DNA of 64,000 nt, taken from positions 1-64,000 of the forward strand of contig JAFLBR010000009.1 in the NCBI GenBank assembly GCA_017303795.1, read 5' to 3'. This DNA is from Cytophagales bacterium (lineage in GTDB: Bacteria > Bacteroidota > Bacteroidia > Cytophagales > Cyclobacteriaceae). Positions 1-9,087 of the stretch are shown here, one piece after another (position 1 is the stretch's first letter; each line of letters opens with the position of its first letter). The translations under genes and the position numbers were made by a program. The notes under the pieces are model-generated. The model had not been told where the DNA came from. It saw only the letters and a program-made list of their open reading frames with translations, and did not search any database.

Positions 1-159
1 GAATGTCTGTCGAGAATTAACTTTTTTTAAAAGGTCGTCCAACTTCATTTGTAAATCATAAATTTTTAAAGTCAAAGTCCTCAATTTTGTTATTGGTCGT
101 CTTTGTCTCTAATGGCTTGCCGCTAACAATTGGCTAAACGCATGTCGTATATATCTCGA

Positions 160-183
160 AATATAAACGATATCGTTTATATT
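160..183. repeat. 24-bp perfect palindrome
   Basis: A perfect AT-rich inverted repeat centred on GATATC, with half-site TATAAACGATA. It lies about 80 bases beyond the 3' end of the recombinase gene. It has no T-tract of terminator type, so a binding site for a dimeric protein or a cruciform is more likely. The rest of positions 1-262 shows no supported gene. Confidence 0.6.
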
Positions 184-262
184 CCTTTTGTCCGTGACGC
201 CAGTGTGATGCATTAATAGCCAATTCACTTGTTTTGCCAATATCTACCAAATCTCAGGTATC

Positions 263-1429
263 TCAAAATTCTATCATTAATTTCTCCAACGGACTTTTGA
301 TACCTTTTAAGCTGCGAGTTGATACTTGGGTATAGAGTTCTGTTGTTTTAGGAGAACTGTGACCTAATAACGCCTGAATATGCCGCAAATCAGTCCCGTT
401 TTCAAGTAGATGCGTTGCAAAGGAGTGCCGTAGAGTATGTGGAGACGCTGGCTTAAAAATCTTTGCCTGTCTCAGGCTATGCTGCAATATACTTTGGACG
501 CTCTTACTGCTGTATAATCCTCCTCCCTGACCTTCAAATAAGTATTCCTTGGGCTTATACATCAAATAGTACTTGCGAAGTAATTGAAGGGTTGCATCGC
601 AAAGAATAGTAGTTCTGTCCTTACCACCCTTGGCATCACGAACCAAAAGCAAATGACGGTCACTTTGAATGTCTGTTAGCTTTAGATTTAATAATTCTGA
701 TAAACGAAGACCACAACTATAAATGGTTACCAAGATCGATTTGTGTTTAATATTAGTCGTGACCGATAGAAGCCTGGTAATTTCTTCTTCACTTAACACA
801 AGGGGTAATTTGCAAGCTTTTCTAGGACGATCTATTTCGTAAAAGCGTTGCGGCATGTCCAATACCTGTTCATAATAAAATTTGATTGCATTGATTACCT
901 GATTTTGATAGGAAGCCGACTTGCCTTGTTTTACAATTCCATGGATGTAATCCTTAATATCAAGCTCGTTAATTTCAATCAAAGATTTGCCTTGGTTATG
1001 TTTAATAAAATTTGCAAAAAGCGAGGTATACGTTTTAGCGGTATTAAAACTATACCGTCTGGTCTCCAGTAATTGTATATATTCTTTTGGACAAGCAGGC
1101 TCGCCAAGTGCAAGTTTGTCTGTGTGCTTCTCGTGAATCGCGTTGAGATCAGAAGCAATAGCTTGCGTCCGGATAGGCTTATTCTTGAAAAAATAGCGGC
1201 AGTTTATCCATGCCTCACCTTTAAAAGTATTGAAAATCTGTTGCAGATGTGTTGGCGTATTGGGCAGAAAAACCATTTGGTATACCGTTGACCATCTGGG
1301 CTTATCAAGCGTTTTGATAAAAATCTGTATCCTCTTCGAAGGAAAAAACTGAAGACCAATACACTTATTTCCATCCACCAGTATATTGCGTAACGTAATT
1401 ACAGGAAGCTTATTTACAGTAGAATCCAT
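263..1429 (-). CDS. tyrosine recombinase / integrase (XerC/D-like)
   Basis: Site-specific DNA recombinase that cuts and rejoins DNA through a tyrosine. The C-terminal half carries the catalytic set: R in CGLRLSELL, K in GGKDRTT, HTLRHSFATHLLENG (HxxR), H in LLGHSS, and the nucleophile Y in TTELYTQV. The middle holds a SAM-like core-binding domain (ETRRYSFNTAKTYTSLFANF). The frame is open upstream to 1525, but I chose the ATG at 1429. The sequence from there (MDSTVNKLPVITLRNILVDG) looks like the usual start of such Bacteroidota integrases, and the 1525 start would overlap the start codon of the divergent gene. It is probably the integration enzyme of the adjacent accessory region; its own att site is not proven. 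Confidence 0.9.
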   Translation of the reverse strand: MDSTVNKLPVITLRNILVDGNKCIGLQFFPSKRIQIFIKTLDKPRWSTVYQMVFLPNTPTHLQQIFNTFKGEAWINCRYFFKNKPIRTQAIASDLNAIHEKHTDKLALGEPACPKEYIQLLETRRYSFNTAKTYTSLFANFIKHNQGKSLIEINELDIKDYIHGIVKQGKSASYQNQVINAIKFYYEQVLDMPQRFYEIDRPRKACKLPLVLSEEEITRLLSVTTNIKHKSILVTIYSCGLRLSELLNLKLTDIQSDRHLLLVRDAKGGKDRTTILCDATLQLLRKYYLMYKPKEYLFEGQGGGLYSSKSVQSILQHSLRQAKIFKPASPHTLRHSFATHLLENGTDLRHIQALLGHSSPKTTELYTQVSTRSLKGIKSPLEKLMIEF

Positions 1430-1523
1430 CTTGTTTTTTTTTGCAATCCTATAAAAAAACCATATTTTAACTGTGTTTATACCCGGGTATATCCGGATAT
1501 AAGCGAGTATAAACTTAATCAGC

Positions 1524-1943
1524 ATGGCTAATAGAAAATGCCCAGTATGTGGTAATCCGCTGACAGGAAGGATCGATCGAAAGTACTGCTCGGATCAATG
1601 TCGATATCTGGAAAATAATAAGAATAAGTATGATGCAGAGCGCCCCATCCTTGAAATCAATAGGAGATTGCGGAAGAATCGCGCCATTCTAAAAGCTCTG
1701 TGTCCGATTGGAAAATCCACTGTGCGTAAAGAAGTGATGGTGGCAATGGGTTATGATATGACCATATTCTCTTCCCTATTTCTGACTACAAAAAAACAAG
1801 TTTATTACTTATGCTACGATTATGGTTTTACACCACTTAAAGAAAAGGGGGTAGAGAAAGCTCTCATTATTACTAAGCAGGATTACATGAACACTTGGGA
1901 TCCTTGGAAATTTGTAAATAAAAATAATGAAGCTAATAAATAA
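1524..1943 (+). CDS. small zinc-ribbon protein, function unknown
   Basis: A 139-residue protein whose N-terminus carries a zinc-ribbon-like set of cysteines: CPVCGNPL followed by YCSDQCR (CxxC-x14-CxxxC). The rest is basic and probably alpha-helical (RRLRKNRAILKAL), ending in aromatic-rich segments (YYLCYDYGFTP). Proteins of this shape recur in Bacteroidota, but I know no proven role; nucleic-acid binding is an inference from the zinc ribbon and basic charge. It is divergent from the recombinase, and the shared CATG makes both longest-frame start codons overlap. This is one reason to start the recombinase further in. Confidence 0.75.
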   Translation: MANRKCPVCGNPLTGRIDRKYCSDQCRYLENNKNKYDAERPILEINRRLRKNRAILKALCPIGKSTVRKEVMVAMGYDMTIFSSLFLTTKKQVYYLCYDYGFTPLKEKGVEKALIITKQDYMNTWDPWKFVNKNNEANK

Positions 1944-1958
1944 GCAAGGTCAGCGAGG

Positions 1959-2078
1959 ATGAGCAATTATTTTGATCGAGAGAATGTCAATCAAAATACT
2001 TTCTTTAAATTTAGTCACAACTTCCTTGAAATTTTGTCAGTGTTCAAGACGCTAACAAACACCCCAGAAGAACACTAA
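1959..2078 (+). CDS. possible 39-residue peptide
   Basis: A short frame 15 bases after the zinc-ribbon gene, begun by ATG behind a purine-rich GCGAGG. Its product begins MSNYFDRENVNQNTFFKF and shows no recognised motif. It may be a small co-transcribed protein or a chance frame. Only the spacing and the purine-rich leader support it. Confidence 0.25.
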   Translation: MSNYFDRENVNQNTFFKFSHNFLEILSVFKTLTNTPEEH

Positions 2079-2433
2079 ATAGTTCCCGAAAAACTTAAGG
2101 TCTAATTCAGCTCTTTTGGGTAACTCCAGTTAGCCTGTTGTTACTCATATTCCTAAACGACACGATAATCCTGACATAGAAACCTTATTTGGAATTAAAG
2201 GTACTTTTCCGATTAATAATTAACAATTAGTAACAGTTTGTTAATGGTTTTTCAGCCTATGCTGAAACCCAAAACGAGTTGATAGCGATAGATTTCATTT
2301 ACATATTTTGAAAGTGTTCAGCACTTATTGTATCTTTCAACACATATTGCAGTCACAAACAAAAACAGGTGAGTTAACTGGTGAGTACAACCCAGAGCCT
2401 GTGGTAAGATATTGAAAATCAAAATGGTAGAAG

Positions 2434-2461
2434 AGAGGTTACTAACCCTCCTCCTCTGCCA
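2434..2461 (+). other. tRNA-3'-end-like sequence, possible att remnant
   Basis: The segment ends CCTCCTCTGCCA, as the acceptor end of a Ser-type tRNA with encoded CCA would, and is followed at once by a terminator. The would-be T-arm is degenerate: two of five pairs are mismatched, the loop is TTACTAA instead of TTCGANY, and no matching 5' acceptor strand lies upstream. It cannot be a working tRNA. Duplication of a tRNA 3' end by site-specific integration would explain it, given the recombinase about 1 kb away. Confidence 0.3.
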
Positions 2462-2468
2462 GACAAAG

Positions 2469-2496
2469 ATCCCGCGAAAGCGGGATTTTTTGTTTT
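2469..2496 (+). terminator. intrinsic terminator without an obvious upstream gene
   Basis: Stem ATCCCGC / GCGGGAT with a GAAA tetraloop, followed by a run of T interrupted by one G. It is a strong rho-independent terminator, but nothing recognisable is transcribed into it except the tRNA-like tail. Confidence 0.85.
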
Positions 2497-2773
2497 GTAA
2501 AAGATTGGTAAGTGGGTTTCATGCACAAGCGAAGCCATCTTAAAACTACGCTTAGCAGATTGAGTCTTCTTTAATACAGCTAATCCGAAATTGCAGCTAG
2601 TCCAACATCTGTATTTTATCGTTGCTTAAGGGCAGCTTTATATCATGGGCACTAATGCTTTTCGCATCAAATGGTCTTCTTTATTTAAAGGATTTACGGT
2701 AATTTTAGAAAGCCTATTTCTTCTTATTCCACTAAATGTTAAGAAGTGATGGGCTTTTTCATAATCGACCATA

Positions 2774-5700
2774 ATGTCTACCAAATTCTTCACCAACTCC
2801 AACGAAAACACACTCCTCGAAAAATTCAAAGGCGTATTTACTTACACCAGGGTGGCCGCCTTCGATTCGTTGGTGGGCTACTTTAGGGCTTCGGGTTATT
2901 TCCTCATTCGCGAATACCTTAGAACTGTTCCGGCAGTCAGGATTTTGGTCGGCATCAATGTGGATAACCTGATTGGCGAAGCGGCCCGAAAGGGGCTTGA
3001 ATTTAAGTTCAACGCCAACGAAACCCGCGATGAGTTCTTTAAGCGCCTGAAGGAAGACATTCAGGAAGCAGATTATAGTAAAGATGTAGAAGAAGGTATT
3101 CTGGAATTCATTCACGATGTGAGTGTCGGTAAGATTCAAATCAAAGCCCACCCCGATAAAAACATTCACGCCAAGATTTACATTTTCAGACCCGAGCCTT
3201 TCAATTCACACAATACAGGCTCGGTTATTACAGGCTCAAGCAACCTTACCGTGCCAGGGCTTGAAACAAACTTTGAATTTAATGTAGAGCTGCGCGACTT
3301 CGATGATGTGGCCTTCGCCACCAAAACCTTTGAAGAGTTGTGGGCCGAATCAATAGACATTAGCCCCGAAGATGTTGAGTCAACCAAGGATGCCACTTAT
3401 CTAAATGAAAACTTCACGCCTTTCGAAATCTACATCAAGTTCTTGATTGAGTATTTCGGAAAAAGCATTGACTACGATCCCGAATCAATTGAAGATCTTC
3501 CGAAAGGCTACACCAAACTTCGCTATCAGGTAGATGCTGTAAACGAAGGCTACCAGAAACTCATGAAGCACAATGGCTTCTTCTTATCTGATGTTGTCGG
3601 TTTAGGAAAAACTATCGTTGCCGCTATTATCGCTAAGAAATTCTATTGGCGCACCGGGCCTAGAACCAAAACACTGATTGTGCATACGCCCCCGATGGAG
3701 GGAAGCTGGCGCAAAGTGATTTACGATTTCGATGTGCCGGGTGTAGACTTTATTACCAACGGCAGCTTGCACAAAGTAAAACACCCGGATGATTATGATT
3801 TGATTGTAGTAGATGAAGCCCACAAATTCCGCAGTGATGAATCGGATATGTTCGATCAGCTTCAGAAACTTTGCAAAACCAAACGCAGACGCCCCGCTGC
3901 CGATGGTACCACCGACAAAAAAGTAGTGCTGATTACAGCTACTCCGCTCAATAACCGCCCGGAAGATATCCGAAATCAGATATACCTTTTTCAGGACTCG
4001 AAGCAATCCACACTTGAAATCGGAAACCTCCAGCATTTCTTCAGGCCCTTGATTGAAGATTATAAAAAAATCAAAAAGGAAACAGACAAAAAGAAAATTG
4101 CACAGGAAGTAAAACGCATTTATGCAGAGATACGAACCAAAGTGCTGCAACCCTTGATTGTAAGGCGCACCCGCACCGATTTACGCATTACCGAAGAATA
4201 CAAGCAAGATCTTATTCAGCAGGGTGTAATGTTTCCGGATATTCAGCCGCCCAGGCAAATACTCTACAAACTCAACGCAAGCCTTGAACAATTGTATGAA
4301 GAAAGCTTTGCCTTGATACGCGATACCAACGATGGCTTAAAGTACTTCCGCTATCAGGCCATCAAGTATCTGATACCCGAAGTAAAAGCCAACTACAAAC
4401 AGGCCGACATGATTTCAGAGCAGTTGGCTATTATCATGAAAACTTTGTTGGTGAAGCGCATCGATAGCAGCTTCTTTGCCTTCAAGCAAAGCTTGCGCAG
4501 ATACCACGATGCCAACCGGGCTATGGTAAAAATGTTTGAGAACGATCGTGTGTTCATTGCACCCAAGCTGGCGGTAAATGAATTCATCAACAGCGACAAC
4601 GAAGCCGAATTGATTAAACTCTTCGAAGAAAGTACCGACCCCAACACCATTCGCCAGTTAAGCCAGGCCGATTTTCGTGAAGGATTTTACGAAGGCCTGT
4701 TGCACGACCAGCGCATACTGGATCAATTGATTGCCAAATGGGAGAAGGTAGTAGATGATCCCAAGTTGGATGAATTAGTGAAGCGATTGAAAACAGAATT
4801 ATTTTCATCGGAAATAAACCGGCATGGTAAACTGGTTATGTTCTCCGAATCGAAGGAGACCACCCTTTATTTATATGATGAACTGAAGAAGCGGGGCTTT
4901 ACCAAACTGCTGGCAGTAGATAGCGAAAATGTAAAAGATCTGGTGGGTGTGATTGCCGAAAACTTTGATGCCAACCACAATGCCATGCTTCAAAAAGATG
5001 ATTACAATTTCATTATCACCACTGAGGTATTGGCCGAAGGTGTAAACCTGCATCGGGCCAACATCATTGTGAACTACGACATTCCCTGGAATGCCACCCG
5101 ACTGATGCAGCGCATTGGCCGCGTGAACCGCGTAGGTACCAAAGCGCCCAACATTTACATCTACAATTTCTTCCCTACCTCGCAAGCTGATAATGATATT
5201 GAACTGAATAAAAAAGCCTTTGTAAAACTTCAAGCCTTTCATTCTGCCCTGGGCGAAGACAGCCAGATTTATACACACGATGAAGAGTTCAGTTCCTTTG
5301 GTTTGTTCGAGCGCATACCGGAAGAGGAGCGCGATGAACGCCTGGTGTATTTAAGTGAACTCCGAAAATTCCGCGCTGAAAACCCCGAGCAGTTCCGCAA
5401 GATTGAAAACATGCCCAAGCGTGCCCGTGTAGGCCGCAAGGAAAAAACGCGTGAACATTCCACGCTCTGCTACCTTAAAAACAACAGGCGCGACAGCTTT
5501 TACTTTTGCAACAACGAAAGCAGTTACAGCGAACTCACCTTTGTGGAAGCCGCCCGTATTTTCGAATCAAAGGTCACGGAAAAAGCGATACCCATACACG
5601 CCAACCATTACAACCACATCAACCTTGCGTTGGAGGTATTTAAAACTGAAATGTTTATTAAATCACTGGGCGACCGCGCTACGGTAAAACTCGGACCCAA

Positions 5701-6019
5701 CGAAAAAAATGCCATTGCCTTTTTGGGCAACGTAAGTTTGTTTGAGTTTGTAACCGAAGACGAGCGGAAACTGCTGGACTTGGTGAAGCTTGCCATCAGG
5801 CGCGGGCGCTTTCAAAAATTGCCGCGCGAAATCAACAAACTGCTGAAAACCATTAAACAGGAAAAGACCAACCGCGTAGATCAATTTCACTTGTTGATGA
5901 AGATTGTGAAGAACTACCCGATTGCTATAGCGGAAGAAGACGAAGGCCCCACAACTGTGGCCCAGCCGGTGCGCGAAAGCAAGTTGCCGGAAATTATTAT
6001 TTCAGAGTCATTCTCGTAA
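2774..6019 (+). CDS. PLD-nuclease / SNF2-family helicase, defence-associated
   Basis: A 1081-residue fusion. The N-terminal 200 residues form a phospholipase-D-type nuclease domain, with HAKIYIF near residue 132 followed by GSSNLTVPGLETNFEFNV, the usual HxK...N/E pattern. A superfamily-2 helicase follows: Walker A in VVGLGKT near 274, DEAH box in VVDEAHKFR near 344, ITATPLNN (motif III), and motifs V-VI in TTEVLAEGVNLHRA and QRIGRVNRVG near 778. Such proteins translocate on DNA with ATP and are frequent next to restriction genes. It opens the + strand run of restriction genes, so a role in phage defence with the downstream methylase is likely but inferred. The gene appears intact. Confidence 0.88.
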   Translation: MSTKFFTNSNENTLLEKFKGVFTYTRVAAFDSLVGYFRASGYFLIREYLRTVPAVRILVGINVDNLIGEAARKGLEFKFNANETRDEFFKRLKEDIQEADYSKDVEEGILEFIHDVSVGKIQIKAHPDKNIHAKIYIFRPEPFNSHNTGSVITGSSNLTVPGLETNFEFNVELRDFDDVAFATKTFEELWAESIDISPEDVESTKDATYLNENFTPFEIYIKFLIEYFGKSIDYDPESIEDLPKGYTKLRYQVDAVNEGYQKLMKHNGFFLSDVVGLGKTIVAAIIAKKFYWRTGPRTKTLIVHTPPMEGSWRKVIYDFDVPGVDFITNGSLHKVKHPDDYDLIVVDEAHKFRSDESDMFDQLQKLCKTKRRRPAADGTTDKKVVLITATPLNNRPEDIRNQIYLFQDSKQSTLEIGNLQHFFRPLIEDYKKIKKETDKKKIAQEVKRIYAEIRTKVLQPLIVRRTRTDLRITEEYKQDLIQQGVMFPDIQPPRQILYKLNASLEQLYEESFALIRDTNDGLKYFRYQAIKYLIPEVKANYKQADMISEQLAIIMKTLLVKRIDSSFFAFKQSLRRYHDANRAMVKMFENDRVFIAPKLAVNEFINSDNEAELIKLFEESTDPNTIRQLSQADFREGFYEGLLHDQRILDQLIAKWEKVVDDPKLDELVKRLKTELFSSEINRHGKLVMFSESKETTLYLYDELKKRGFTKLLAVDSENVKDLVGVIAENFDANHNAMLQKDDYNFIITTEVLAEGVNLHRANIIVNYDIPWNATRLMQRIGRVNRVGTKAPNIYIYNFFPTSQADNDIELNKKAFVKLQAFHSALGEDSQIYTHDEEFSSFGLFERIPEEERDERLVYLSELRKFRAENPEQFRKIENMPKRARVGRKEKTREHSTLCYLKNNRRDSFYFCNNESSYSELTFVEAARIFESKVTEKAIPIHANHYNHINLALEVFKTEMFIKSLGDRATVKLGPNEKNAIAFLGNVSLFEFVTEDERKLLDLVKLAIRRGRFQKLPREINKLLKTIKQEKTNRVDQFHLLMKIVKNYPIAIAEEDEGPTTVAQPVRESKLPEIIISESFS

Positions 6020-6022
6020 GCA

Positions 6023-6115
6023 ATGGGCACCGGAGATATTATCCTATACCAAAACGCTGAAGGGAACATTAAGCCAGATGTGCGTCTAAGGTCACAGATT
6101 GTGACCTTTAAATGA
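6023..6115 (+). pseudogene. remnant of a RhuM-family gene fused to an ORF6N scrap
   Basis: A 30-codon frame right after the helicase. Its first part, GDIILYQNAEGNIKPDVRL, matches the hallmark N-terminus of RhuM-family proteins, which normally run to over 300 residues and sit inside restriction operons. After that it switches to LRSQIVT, a phrase typical of ORF6N proteins (compare MSQIVIS in the next gene), and stops. It looks like a deletion scar joining two genes. The switch point contains a perfect inverted repeat, GGTCACA-GAT-TGTGACC, near 6089-6105. Confidence 0.55.
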
Positions 6116-6121
6116 AATGAT

Positions 6122-6646
6122 ATGAAAGAACTATCTGTTATAACCACTCCTGATTTTATCGCCACAAAAATCCTTTTTTTGCGAGGAGAGAAAGTGCTTT
6201 TAGATGCTGACTTAGCTTTGCTCTATGGCGTAGAAACGCGAGTCTTAAATCAGGCGGTTAAAAGAAATGCTGATCGATTTCCAGCCGATTTTATGTTTGA
6301 ATTGACACGAGAAGAATTCAATTCTTTGATGTCACAAATTGTGATATCAAAACCCGGACGGGGTGGCCGTAGGAAATTACCTCTTGCCTTCACCGAGCAA
6401 GGGGTAGCCATGCTCAGCGGCATTCTCAACAGTCCGCGGGCGGTAGAAACCAACATTGCCATTATGCGCACGTTTGTGGCGTTGCGTAAACTCATGGAAA
6501 CCAATAAAGACCTCGCTGCCAAAATCCGGCAATTGGAAAAGAAATACGATCAACGTTTTAAATTAGTGTTCGATACCATTCAAAAACTGATCAAACAAGA
6601 AAAAGAAGCAAAACCCATTGGGTTTGAAATCGGAAAAAAGAAATAA
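6122..6646 (+). CDS. ORF6N domain-containing DNA-binding protein
   Basis: A 174-residue protein with an ORF6N (KilA-N-associated) domain in the first 110 residues: LLDADLALLYGVETRVLNQAVKRN, then FPADFMFELTREEF, then LAFTEQGVAMLSGIL. A predicted coiled coil follows (LAAKIRQLEKKYDQRF). ORF6N proteins come from phages and mobile elements and are often found between restriction genes; their role there is poorly known, with DNA binding and regulation the usual proposal. It begins 6 bases after the RhuM scar and ends 9 bases before the methylase N-terminal fragment, so all are probably co-transcribed. Confidence 0.88.
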   Translation: MKELSVITTPDFIATKILFLRGEKVLLDADLALLYGVETRVLNQAVKRNADRFPADFMFELTREEFNSLMSQIVISKPGRGGRRKLPLAFTEQGVAMLSGILNSPRAVETNIAIMRTFVALRKLMETNKDLAAKIRQLEKKYDQRFKLVFDTIQKLIKQEKEAKPIGFEIGKKK

Positions 6647-6655
6647 CACGCATCC

Positions 6656-6958
6656 ATGACCCAACAAGAACTCCAACAAATTTTTGAATCTGAATTCAAC
6701 TGGAACAACTGGAAGCAGGTAATGAACTTTGTCTTTCCTGAATTTCAGTTCGACATTATTACACAGGAACTTCCATTGGATAGCGAGCATCGGAAGAAGT
6801 TTGCACACTTCATAAAACACCACGGCAGTGGCGTTTTAGCTGACGGTGAAAAGATTGTTCTGCTGGAAACCTCCCTTAAAGAATCGGTTCGGCTTGATCG
6901 CAATGTAAAGTCAGTAAGGAAATTGATTTCTAATGAATCATTAAAGGTTATCAAATAG
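6656..6958 (+). pseudogene. Type IIG restriction-methylase, N-terminal fragment
   Basis: This 100-residue frame is the front of the large enzyme continued at 6955. It ends in LDRNVKSVRKLISNESLKVIK, where Type IIG proteins have a conserved arginine/lysine-rich stretch before the sequence continued in the next frame (GIGVFHNDDKTKWRF). One base appears missing near 6953-6957, where a run of A precedes TAG; adding one A would read through as KIGIGVF. The region corresponds to the nuclease end of the family; ETSLK near residue 80 may be a degenerate PD-(D/E)xK strand, but I am not sure. Confidence 0.75.
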
Positions 6959-9087
6959 GTATTGGGGTTTTTCATAATGATGATAAAACCAAATGGCGAT
7001 TTACATTAGTGGTGCGCGAGTTCTCGCCAGCACTAACGGTTGTAGACAAAAAACCGGAAAGCTACACCTATGTGTTTGGCGAAGGTGAAAAGGGACGCAC
7101 TGCGGCAAAGCGCTTTTTTGATTTAGCCAAAAAATCTAAGAAGAGTTTAAAGGATCTTGAAGAAGCGTTCTCTGTTGAAGCGCTGTCAGACGATTTCTTT
7201 ACGAAGTACAAAGAACTCTATAAAGAGTTTGAAAGCGATATTGTTAGTAATGCATCACGGTTAAGTTTATTCAAAGTGCCTGACCGCGAAAAGGCTGCGC
7301 GCGATTTTGTGAAACGCATGATGGGCCGTGTAATCTTTCTTTACTTTTTACAAAAGAGAGGTTGGATGGGCTGCAAAGTGAAGTGGGAAAATGGTGATGA
7401 GAAATTCATGAAACACTTCTTTGAAGCTGCTGAGGAAAATGAACTATTCTACCACAATTACCTTCGCCCTCTATTCTTCCATGTGCTGGCCGAAAAGCGT
7501 GAGAAGGTGGATGAGGACTGTATTATCAACAAGAAAAACTTTGGCAAAGTACCTTACCTGAACGGTGGTTTGTTTGAGAAGGATGAGAACCACCCTGAAA
7601 TGCTCACCCTTTCACATGGCATCTTTAAAAAGTTCTTTGAAATTCTGGAAAGCTACAACTTCACCATTATCGAAGATGACCCGGAATACAGAGAAGTAGC
7701 CGTTGACCCGGAAATGTTAGGTCATATTTTTGAAAACTTGCTCGAAGACAATAAAGAGAAGGGTGCTTTCTATACGCCAAAAGAAATTGTGCAGTATATG
7801 TGTAGGGAAAGCTTGCTGGAATACCTTACCACTAAACTTTCTGAAAAGATTAAGGTTGACTCAAAGGAATTGAAAGATGCACTTCGTCAATTTGTAACCC
7901 TACATCACTTTGCACCTATTAACAACATAGACCAACGGGCTGATGAATATATTATTCAAGCCTTAAAGGATGTAAAAGTCTGCGACCCTGCTATTGGTTC
8001 CGGTGCGTTCCCCATGGGTGTGCTGCATGAAATGTTTCGCTTAATTGAGTTTTTTGAAGACCGCGACTCATTGTATTCGATCTGGAATATTGAAAAGTGG
8101 GATGCAGCCCGCTTTAAAGAAAGTATTATTCAAAACTCCATTTACGGTGTAGATATTGAAAAAGGAGCGGTGGACATTGCCAGGCTGCGTTTTTGGCTTT
8201 CCATTATTATTGATGAAGAAGAGCCCAAGCCATTGCCTAACCTCGACTATAAAATTGTAGTGGGCGATTCACTGCTTAGCAAGTTTGATGGACACATCCT
8301 TGAAATAGACTGGAATATAAAAGTTGATGTAAACGCTAAAAATGATTTAAGTAAGCGCGTTGCAGAATTAGCTCAACGTATTAAAGATGGTCTTCAACTA
8401 ATTGCTAAAAAGCAGGAAGAGTTTTTTCAAACAGAAATTGAAAATAAAGATCAATTACTCACAGAAATACGAAAGTTGAAAATTGAACTATTGCTTGATC
8501 AACTTAAGTTCAATAAAGGGAAGTACATAGACACCCACCCACTAAAAGGTGGCTTTGCACCCACAGCAAAAGAGAAAAAGCAAAACCTGGAGCGAGAACT
8601 AACCATAAAGAAGTATGATGACCTGCAGGCATCGCTTCAAGTTTTGTTAAAAGACGCTAAAAAACCGTTCAATCATTTCGATTGGAATCTTGACTTCCCG
8701 GAAGTATTAAATCCATTAATAAGAGGTGAAAAACGAGGCTTTGACATTGTTATTGCTAACCCCCCTTACATGCGTGTACAGGAAATAACCAAGTCACTTC
8801 CTGACGATAAAGATGCATTGGAAGCAAAATACCAAAATGCCCGGATGTCTTACGACTTGGCAAATTTGTTTTTTGAATTAGCCATCAACCTTTCCCACAA
8901 GCGCTCTACTAATTGCTTCATCTTCCCGCACAAATTCTTTAATGCAGCCAGCGCAGAAGTGTTCCGCGATTATTTATGGAAGGGTAAGTATGTAGATAAG
9001 ATCGTTCACTTCGGGTGTTTAATGAAGCGGATACTTACACCTGCATTACGCATTTTAGCCCGGTGGCTAATGAAGGGTTTGATTTAA
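6955..9087 (+). pseudogene. Type IIG restriction-methylase, methylase fragment (Eco57I-like)
   Basis: This holds the adenine-N6 methyltransferase core: the SAM-binding motif CDPAIGSGAFPMGVLHEMF near 7981 and the catalytic NPPY in IVIANPPYMRVQE near 8750. The frame is open from 6937, and GIGVFHNDDKTKWRF precedes the first GTG at 7009, so that GTG is not a real start. The reading frame fails after HFG near 9013. The next base positions, read in another frame, give VFNEADTYT, the family's expected continuation, while this frame drifts into unrelated sequence and stops. As sequenced, the enzyme would lack its target-recognition domain. Confidence 0.85.

Larger units (their letters stand above)
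1944..2773. other. long mostly gene-free stretch
   Basis: About 830 bases between the zinc-ribbon gene and the helicase. It contains the possible 39-residue peptide, a tRNA-3'-end-like sequence and a strong terminator near 2469-2496. Otherwise it is AT-rich DNA with stops in all frames. No promoter of clear consensus was found for the helicase. Confidence 0.6.

Noticed and set aside
2375..2461. A complete tRNA-Ser gene ending in CCA at 2461
   Set aside because: T-stem has two mismatches in five pairs, the T-loop is TTACTAA, and no AGAGGAG-like 5' acceptor strand or D-arm lies upstream. Only the acceptor tail fits.
3602..4150. Long open frame antisense to the helicase, and similar antisense frames elsewhere (for example 4871-5278, 25377-25903)
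   Set aside because: They run opposite intact, recognised genes, lack family motifs and follow from codon bias on the other strand.
7009..7011. GTG at 7009 as the start of the methylase
   Set aside because: The frame continues upstream with GIGVFHNDDKTKWRF, family-like sequence that joins the frame ending at 6958. The real start is the ATG at 6656 before the frameshift.
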